Positions 58,628 through 64,000 of a stretch of DNA of 64,000 nt are shown piece after piece. A program made the position numbers and the translations under genes. Origin of the DNA: Podospora comata (Eukaryota > Ascomycota > Sordariomycetes > Sordariales > Podosporaceae). The notes under the pieces are model-generated. The model ran no database searches, was not told the DNA's origin, and worked only from the letters and a program-made list of their open reading frames with translations. The DNA is taken from contig CP071495.1 of the NCBI GenBank assembly GCA_017354895.1, positions 2,277,001 to 2,341,000 of the forward strand. Direction: 5' to 3'. Every line of letters begins with the position of its first letter. Within the stretch, counting starts at the first letter, position 1.

Positions 58628-60827
58628 TTTGTCTTCTTTTCTGTTTCCCTTTTTCTCGATCTGATTAAGTTTCGATGTTGTGTATATCGTAGATAACTCT
58701 GGATGCTGAAGCGAGTCCCTGCTCGTATAGAAGTGAAGATGGAGGAAAGATCAAAGAAGGAACTGTGGATCAACCAAAAGAGCGGAACACACACAAGAGA
58801 AAAACAATGGTGGAATAATGAGAGAGAGGGTGAGGAGAGGATGGAGAAAAAAAGAGAGGGAAACAAGACTTCTTGAAGGAGGGCCGGCCACATGGGACGG
58901 GCTCTTGTACCAAGCATGCTGGAGATCGAAAACGACATGCGCTTTGCTGTGATTTCCCCCTTTTCCGCCAGTGCACCCCCAAGGACGCGGGCCAAGATGC
59001 TAGGGGCGTTGCGGTCGGTCTCGAAACTTGTCGGGAGGGCATCACCGTGACAGCTGCTCCCTGTCTCGCTCCCTGCCCATTGCTTTCGGCGTGCTGGGCG
59101 CCCGCGCAGAGCGGCATCCGTTGCGGAGCGAAGACCCTGGCTGCTGACCCTGGCAGAGGGGATGGTGGGAGCAGGAGGTCGGCTGTGACAAAGCCGTCTC
59201 AGAATTGTGTTTGGGGTTTTCGCCAAGGTCGGTTGCACAGACCGCTAAGATGGGATGAAAGAGTGGGGCATAGCAACCCCCAGCATCCCGAGAGGGACTT
59301 CCTCCTGGCAACGGGGACGAAGACAGAGACAGGATAAGCGCTGTCAGCAAAAGATCCCGACGAAGAGCGAAGACGTTCGATAGGCGGGCCTCGAACTGCT
59401 ATTTTGGCCCGTCAGTCAGACTGCGCGGCTCCAACAAGCCAGGCGGCTACTTCATCATCTCTCTGATCTTCTTAGCATCATGCGGCCGTGACAGCAGACC
59501 CGGCCGGTGCGCTTAAACAACGAGTGGGTTGAAGCCCCGGAAGCGGCGGGGTCGCAAGACGACAGCCGCCCGGCATCTTGAATGTCCACCGCGGGAGTTG
59601 ACGCTGGGGGCCAGCAGGAAGGCCCAGTGGCTAGCCATAGGAACGTTTCGGGTTCGAGATGTTTCCTGCTGAGCACTGGCTCCTTGTTGTATATAGTAGG
59701 CGATCCCACAACTGCCAAGCAGTCGATACGCAATCCAAATTACTCACTGAGAGCTGTGTTCGAAGCCAGGAACGATATTGGGCGCTCGTGGGAGTTTGCC
59801 ATTACGATTAGGCGCTGTAGGGATGGGGCGGAGAGTACTGAGAACGCCACAACGGTCCGTCAGGGAAACCCCCATCTGAAAGAGGCGGCATGGCCTTCAA
59901 GGCGGCGAAGGGCCCGTCCAGCACCTGCGTCATGGAACATTCCGTCTTGTTTTGTTGGCAAAATCGTCAAATCATACCGTAGCATGTCTGTCAGCGCAAC
60001 TCAAATTCCCTTTCTTAACCATATCGAGTTGGTGAGGTCTGTCCCGTCGGACCAAATCCTATCGAGATCTCATGTCTTGGCAGGGTGTCAACCAGGGCCA
60101 GCATATCGGGATATTTTTGCAGGCCTTGTTCTTCCCCCATTGACGACCATCCAACTTCAACTCGAGAATTGAGGCAGCCAACGGATGCAACGTGAGCGAA
60201 AAAAAGAGTTGAATCAATATCGACATCCCCTGCATGAAACGAACCAAACAAATAGTTTCGAGCTCGGCGCATTCAGCAAAGACACGGCCGTCTCTTGCAT
60301 CCGTTGCTACGTGGGCAGGCTGTGGGGGACAAGACCGGATGACGGGGAATTGAAAGCCGGACACGGAGGGTGGTGAGGTTCATCTCCCGTCCCTCTTTTG
60401 CATCCCATGTCGAGGGGCACAGAAGTTGCTGGGTGAGGAAAAGAGGCTGTATTTGTGACACTGCCATGGCGGCGCTCAGACATGGAAGTTCGCGGAGCCG
60501 TGGTAGAAAGTGAGGTTTCTGGAACGCTTCTTGTCGCAGGTTGGCGTTTGGACGTTGATCAGGGTTGGAAAAGCTGCAGTGCAGAGTCGCAGCCTTGCAG
60601 ACCGGGGTCTGAAGCGAGCGCCGAGTCCAGAACATGACCCCCCAGTTTTGAAAACCGTCCGAAGACGCTAACAACACCGGCAGTCAACCATGCCTAAAGC
60701 CGTTAGTGCAGGCTCGGGCCTTCTTCCTTCATTTTAACATTTGTTTCCCAATGGTACCCTACCTCCTCAGAAAGCTCGTTGATGATAAACACCTGTAGAC
60801 GATGAGGTAATATGTTGTCTATTCCTA
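58628..60827. other. Intergenic: upstream of cupredoxin gene, 3' side of SMN gene
   Basis: About 2.2 kb, no supported gene. Frames at 58624-59238 (minus), 58873-59337 and 59582-60172 (plus) have no recognisable content. A tRNA-like patch near 59375-59450 is judged not to fold. The promoter of the cupredoxin gene must lie just above 58628. Confidence 0.5.
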
Positions 60828-61754
60828 TCAAGAACTTTTGTCTTGCTGCTGGGCCTGTTTGAGCCCTTGCTGCTTTCCCTCGTACAAGCCCGTGTAATAC
60901 CCTGAAACATCAGCACATGTGGTCCATCTCGAAGAAAAGAAACAGAGAGAAACCTTACCTGCATAATACCAAGACATCAGCAGCTTTTTGAGCTCCTCAT
61001 CTTGGACTGTATCTCCGGGTTAACATTCGTATCGAGCTTGGATACAACATGACAGAAAAAGCATGTAGAGCGTACCTGATCCAAGCAACACCTGCGGTCC
61101 TGGTCCTGGCCCCAACGGCACCGCAGGCTGGCCTCCAGATAGCCCACCTCCAACCTGTAAGCCGTGATTCAATGTTAATCAATCTGAGAACTAGAAGGGC
61201 AAGAAAGAGGAACTGTTTCATGCCAAGCTTTTGAGGGATCTCTGGAGATCCTCCAGCCTGGGGAGATCACAGCCTGCATCTTGGGTGTTTGATCCGCGTA
61301 CCTTGTTCGCATCTGCGGAGTGTTGGGCATCCGAGATTGCTGGGTGCGATGTTTCGTCGCTCTCGTCCATTGGGGCGCTCTCGTCGACCTCCCCTTCCTC
61401 TGCTGTGATAGGTGCTGCATGGCCATTTGTTTCAGCTTTGGCACTGCCGGATGTCCTAAACTGGAGTCAGTAAAGGAGTCGCTACCCAGCGTCACGGTTC
61501 TTGGTTTTGTCCTGAAGGGTTTGGAGAAATGCGAGAAACATACTTCTTCTCCTCGGGGGCTGGAAGATCGTCTACTGTGCCTCCTTGGGCGTGAATGCTG
61601 TGATATTTCTGTGTTTTACCGTCAATAAGAAACACCAGAAAATCGAGGACGGAGGGGTGCTCGCATTGTACTCTGCCAGCGCGTTGTTCCAGGAAGCTAC
61701 AAGTGCAGAGTCATCCCAGATCTCTTCGTGTGTGAGATTTCGTTCGGATGCCAT
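60828..61754 (-). CDS. smn1: Survival motor neuron (SMN) homologue, Tudor-less fungal type
   Basis: Six exons: 61754..61665, 61608..61544, 61455..61302, 61154..61076, 61006..60959 and 60901..60828, totalling 510 bp, 169 aa. Introns are 56, 88, 147, 69 and 57 bp. The N-terminus THEEIWDDSALVASWNNALA then EYNKYHSIHA is the Gemin2-binding helix region. The C-terminus VQDEELKKLLMSWYYAG, then YYTGLYEGKQQG, is the YG box that mediates oligomerisation, with its (Y/G) pattern intact. Between them lie an acidic stretch and a Gly/Pro-rich linker, and no Tudor domain, as in fission yeast Smn1 (152 aa). SMN with Gemin2 loads Sm proteins onto snRNAs. Intron 1 only keeps frame as GC-AG (donor GCGAGC); the nearest GT donor, seven bases upstream, breaks it. 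Four introns split codons, one inside the YG box. Very secure as to family, less so as to intron 1. Confidence 0.93.
61609..61664 (-). other. Probable GC-AG intron in the SMN gene
   Basis: A 56-bp intron begins GCGAGC and ends ACACAG, with a TTGAC branch-like site. It is required to join AEYN to KYHSIHA, which gives the exact spacing of the conserved SMN motif. The alternative donor GTACAA shifts the frame. Confidence 0.7.
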
Positions 61755-62234
61755 GTCGGATTGTGAGGTGGTTTGTGGGCTGTGGAGAGACCTGAGGTGG
61801 TCGCGTGAGTGGTGAAGTGTGGTGTTGAGTGCCGAAGTGGGAACCTTGGAGGGGACCAAGGATGAAATCGCTCGCTCACAATAGGCCCGCTCTTTCCCCC
61901 GAACACAACAGCTCCCAAGTCGAATGGTTTGTCTCAAAACACCATGCCAAAATTTCCCCATAAACTCGAAAACTACAGTTGTTATCTACCTATTCAAAAA
62001 TCTTTGGCTGCCCGGTCGAAGAAACTGCGGACTCGAAAGCACCATTACTCAGGTGGCCCGTGCTGCATGACTGCCATTCTCTCCGAGCTCCAACTTCAAT
62101 CAGAATAAGTCTCACTTACTACCTATTTGATTCCCACTTCTGACATTCGTTTTCCTGAAACAACACACCAACAATGCCGGGGCATATCAACAATGGCACT
62201 TCCTTCTTCCCTCTTGAATGACCGACACTTTTGC
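61755..62234. other. Intergenic between exonuclease stop and SMN start
   Basis: 480 bp separating two genes on the same strand; promoter and leader of the SMN gene plus the 3' UTR of the exonuclease gene. No coding content seen beyond the open frame extending upstream of the SMN start to an ATG at 61961, which lacks conservation-like sequence. Confidence 0.55.
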
Positions 62235-63221
62235 CTAGGGCATAACCCTTTTCATCAACGAGGCCAGCTTGGATATCAAGGTGCTTCCGAGGCCACGATG
62301 CGTCGTCTGTCTTTGAGATTCAACGAGTACAAAAGGCGCCAACTCTTTAGTAGGTTTGAGACCAAGACCTTCTGACTGGTTTCCATCCTTTTGGGAACCC
62401 TTTTGAGAAGTTGAAGAAGTCGCGCGCAGCCCCAGCTGCTTTCCTTTCCTAAAGAAGTACGCTGGATCCGAGCCCCAGGGACCTACAGCTCTTGTTGCAC
62501 CTGTTGCATTGTAGCCTTTGGCAGAGCAGGCTTTCTTCACTCGTTTGGCGCTTGCGTTTTCTAGGTGTGTCCACCATTTGGGTGTGTATGCAGGCCTCGT
62601 CTCATACGCTTTGCGTAGCAAGGGAAGAAACTGTACATCGCCGGCACAGTAACGAAGTACCGGCGTCGTGAACGGTCGAGTAGAGAAGATGCCTGAGTCG
62701 CCTGAAGCCATGCGCTTGCGAATATCCTCCTTCGTTTTTTTCCATTCGATTTGCTCCTGCTGATCAAGTCGTAAATCGTTCTCGACGGCTTTGTCCAAGC
62801 CGGTGACGTAGGAACTATTACCTTGGCGGGTGAGATTCTCGAGCAACTGGAGGTCGATAACCCCAGAGATAGCAACATGGTACAGTGATTTCAAAGCGTC
62901 GGCGTCATTGCGTACGTCCCACAGGTACTTGCGGATGGATGGGTCTTCCAGAATCGACTTCAAGGTCACATTGTCGTCTTTTTTCGACGGAGTGGTGAAG
63001 GCTTGGTTTCCCATTGCCTTGACATCGATGATGCGAACTTTCCGATCGGGGGGGACCAGCACGGTGATTAGATCCAAGGTTCCCCGACGGCCGAGGTTTG
63101 TGCCTTCGAGATCGACATAAATGCTAGAGGAAGGGCCAATGGTGGCGAGGAAGTTCCGCAGAGCTTGAACATTGGTGACCAATGAAGGGTTGGGGGTTGT
63201 TGAAGGAGATGGTGATGCCAT
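62235..63221 (-). CDS. DEDDy-type 3'-5' exonuclease domain protein (EXD1/Egl-like)
   Basis: Single exon, 328 aa. Motif I is IYVDLEGTNLG with Asp37 and Glu39; the segment RGTLDLITVLVPP and RIIDV follow, as in the family. Motif II lies in LWDVRNDADALKSLYH (Asp106). Motif III is RYCAGDVQFL, Tyr191-x3-Asp195, the DEDDy signature. All presumed metal-binding acidic residues are therefore present, suggesting activity on nucleic acid. The C-terminal ~100 residues are basic, with a Ser/Lys/Gln run. Relatives include fungal WRN-type and EXD1-like nucleases; many are unassigned, and the substrate (RNA or DNA) is unknown. No signal or targeting peptide is evident. It is followed on the same strand, 480 bp later, by the SMN gene; a functional link is not implied. 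Confidence 0.9.
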   Translation of the reverse strand: MASPSPSTTPNPSLVTNVQALRNFLATIGPSSSIYVDLEGTNLGRRGTLDLITVLVPPDRKVRIIDVKAMGNQAFTTPSKKDDNVTLKSILEDPSIRKYLWDVRNDADALKSLYHVAISGVIDLQLLENLTRQGNSSYVTGLDKAVENDLRLDQQEQIEWKKTKEDIRKRMASGDSGIFSTRPFTTPVLRYCAGDVQFLPLLRKAYETRPAYTPKWWTHLENASAKRVKKACSAKGYNATGATRAVGPWGSDPAYFFRKGKQLGLRATSSTSQKGSQKDGNQSEGLGLKPTKELAPFVLVESQRQTTHRGLGSTLISKLASLMKRVMP

Positions 63222-64000
63222 GGTGGCACCGAGTCAATTGGGTTAGATTAGAGTTGTCAAGAGATCACAGGAAGGTGGCGACGTTGGTGATCTTGCACGG
63301 GAGTCGTTTCAGTACATATTATCAAGGATCTATCTTACTCTCCTGTTTGCAAATCCCTGTTTGTTCAGCCAGAGACGGGAAATCTTCGAAGCTGTCCGGT
63401 TGTCCGTTTGCTAGAGCAGCCATCCGCGGCGACCTGCCAGCCAAGCTGCAGCGCGGCGCCGAATGCCGTCAACATTTCAGCAGGCAGGCTCGAAGCAAAC
63501 GTTGGAAAGGGGGCAAGAGAAGGGAACCTAGAAGAGAAACTCTGTGGTCGGCGCGGGCGGTAAGTAGCCACTTGCCATGTTTAATACCGGAGCGGATTGA
63601 GTACCTCGAAATCTTCTCACCGCAAAATCATTGCATTAGGTGCGGTTGAACTCCGGGAGTCATCAAAGTCGGCACCCCCGGCGAATCCCTGTCCTGCAAA
63701 CTCCGGTATGCGGCGTTTGGAAGCCCGGACCGGGCGCCGTCACTAAACGTCGTCCGGAATGCCGGATCGGAGCTGAAATGTTCCACACAGCAAAGATCTG
63801 GAGCAATCTTTCCCAGTTGACCGGCTCTAGCCCCGCATAGCGGCTTCCTACCGTGGCAGTCTAATCCACAAGATCAGCGGTTCCAGCTCCCAAACAAACT
63901 ACAAAACCCGCCATTCGCGTGTCACGAGAACAAGCTCGTAGCAACTCAGAAAAGTGGGAGTCTCCACCCAAGCCGCGTGTTCTCCGCCGTCTCTCTTTTT
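63222..64000. other. Upstream region of the exonuclease gene, to the window edge
   Basis: No supported gene. It carries the exonuclease promoter and leader. The frame at 63182-63649 (plus) overlaps the start antisense and is not called. Confidence 0.5.

Noticed and set aside
59375-59450. tRNA-like patch (minus strand TGGCTTGTTGG and AGTTCGAGGCC resemble A and B boxes)
   Set aside because: No 7-bp acceptor stem and no paired T stem could be drawn.
1-64000. Search for transposons, LTR-like elements, CRISPR arrays or a biosynthetic cluster
   Set aside because: No transposase, reverse transcriptase, long terminal repeats, spaced repeat array, or core synthase was recognised on either strand.

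Overview
The window looks like nuclear DNA of a filamentous ascomycete (Pezizomycotina, probably a sordariomycete). Genes carry many short introns (mostly 48-150 bp) with GTRNGY-like donors and CTRAC branch sites just before the acceptor. Families present include a Zn2Cys6 regulator, a fungal NHA1-type antiporter, a fungal cupredoxin, GH128 and a fungal-type bifunctional PFK-2/FBPase-2. I cannot name a species. I built 17 protein-coding gene models, 16 complete and one cut by the left edge, plus one tRNA gene. I recognised no transposon, virus-like element, CRISPR array or bacterial-type operon. All exon joins were made by hand and checked for reading phase; none has transcript support.

Layout. 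1-8.6 kb, minus strand: N-terminal part of an SPT23/MGA2-like membrane-bound regulator, a Na+/H+ antiporter (5 exons), tRNA-Gly(UCC), and the TAD3 subunit of the wobble adenosine deaminase. 11.7-13.8 kb, plus: bifunctional 6-phosphofructo-2-kinase/fructose-2,6-bisphosphatase with a long pyrimidine-rich leader. 15.4-17.2 kb, minus: Zn2Cys6 regulator. 17.2-22.5 kb: no gene supported. 22.6-23.8 kb, plus: secreted GH128 glucanase. 25.9-29.1 kb: a divergent pair, aldo-keto reductase (minus) and Gfo/Idh/MocA dehydrogenase (plus). 30.6-31.7 kb, plus: TRM9-like tRNA methyltransferase. 33.5-35.1 kb, minus: Myb-repeat regulator. 35.1-41.5 kb: no gene supported. 41.5-42.7 kb, plus: tubulin cofactor B. 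44.6-46.4 kb, plus: transmembrane RING-H2 ubiquitin ligase. 49.3-51.5 kb, plus: ten-exon, seven-helix membrane protein. 53.2-63.2 kb, all minus: COG2907-like FAD oxidoreductase, secreted cupredoxin, a compact SMN homologue, and a DEDDy 3'-5' exonuclease.

How they fit together. This is a housekeeping neighbourhood, not a biosynthetic cluster. Several genes concern RNA: TAD3 and TRM9 both modify tRNA wobble bases, tRNA-Gly(UCC) is of the class TRM9 acts on in yeast, SMN builds spliceosomal snRNPs, and the DEDDy protein is a probable nuclease. The divergent reductase/dehydrogenase pair may share a promoter. The most interesting items are the Tudor-less SMN gene with a probable GC-AG intron, the intron-dense seven-helix protein of unknown function, and two long stretches (17.2-22.5 and 35.1-41.5 kb) where no gene could be supported.
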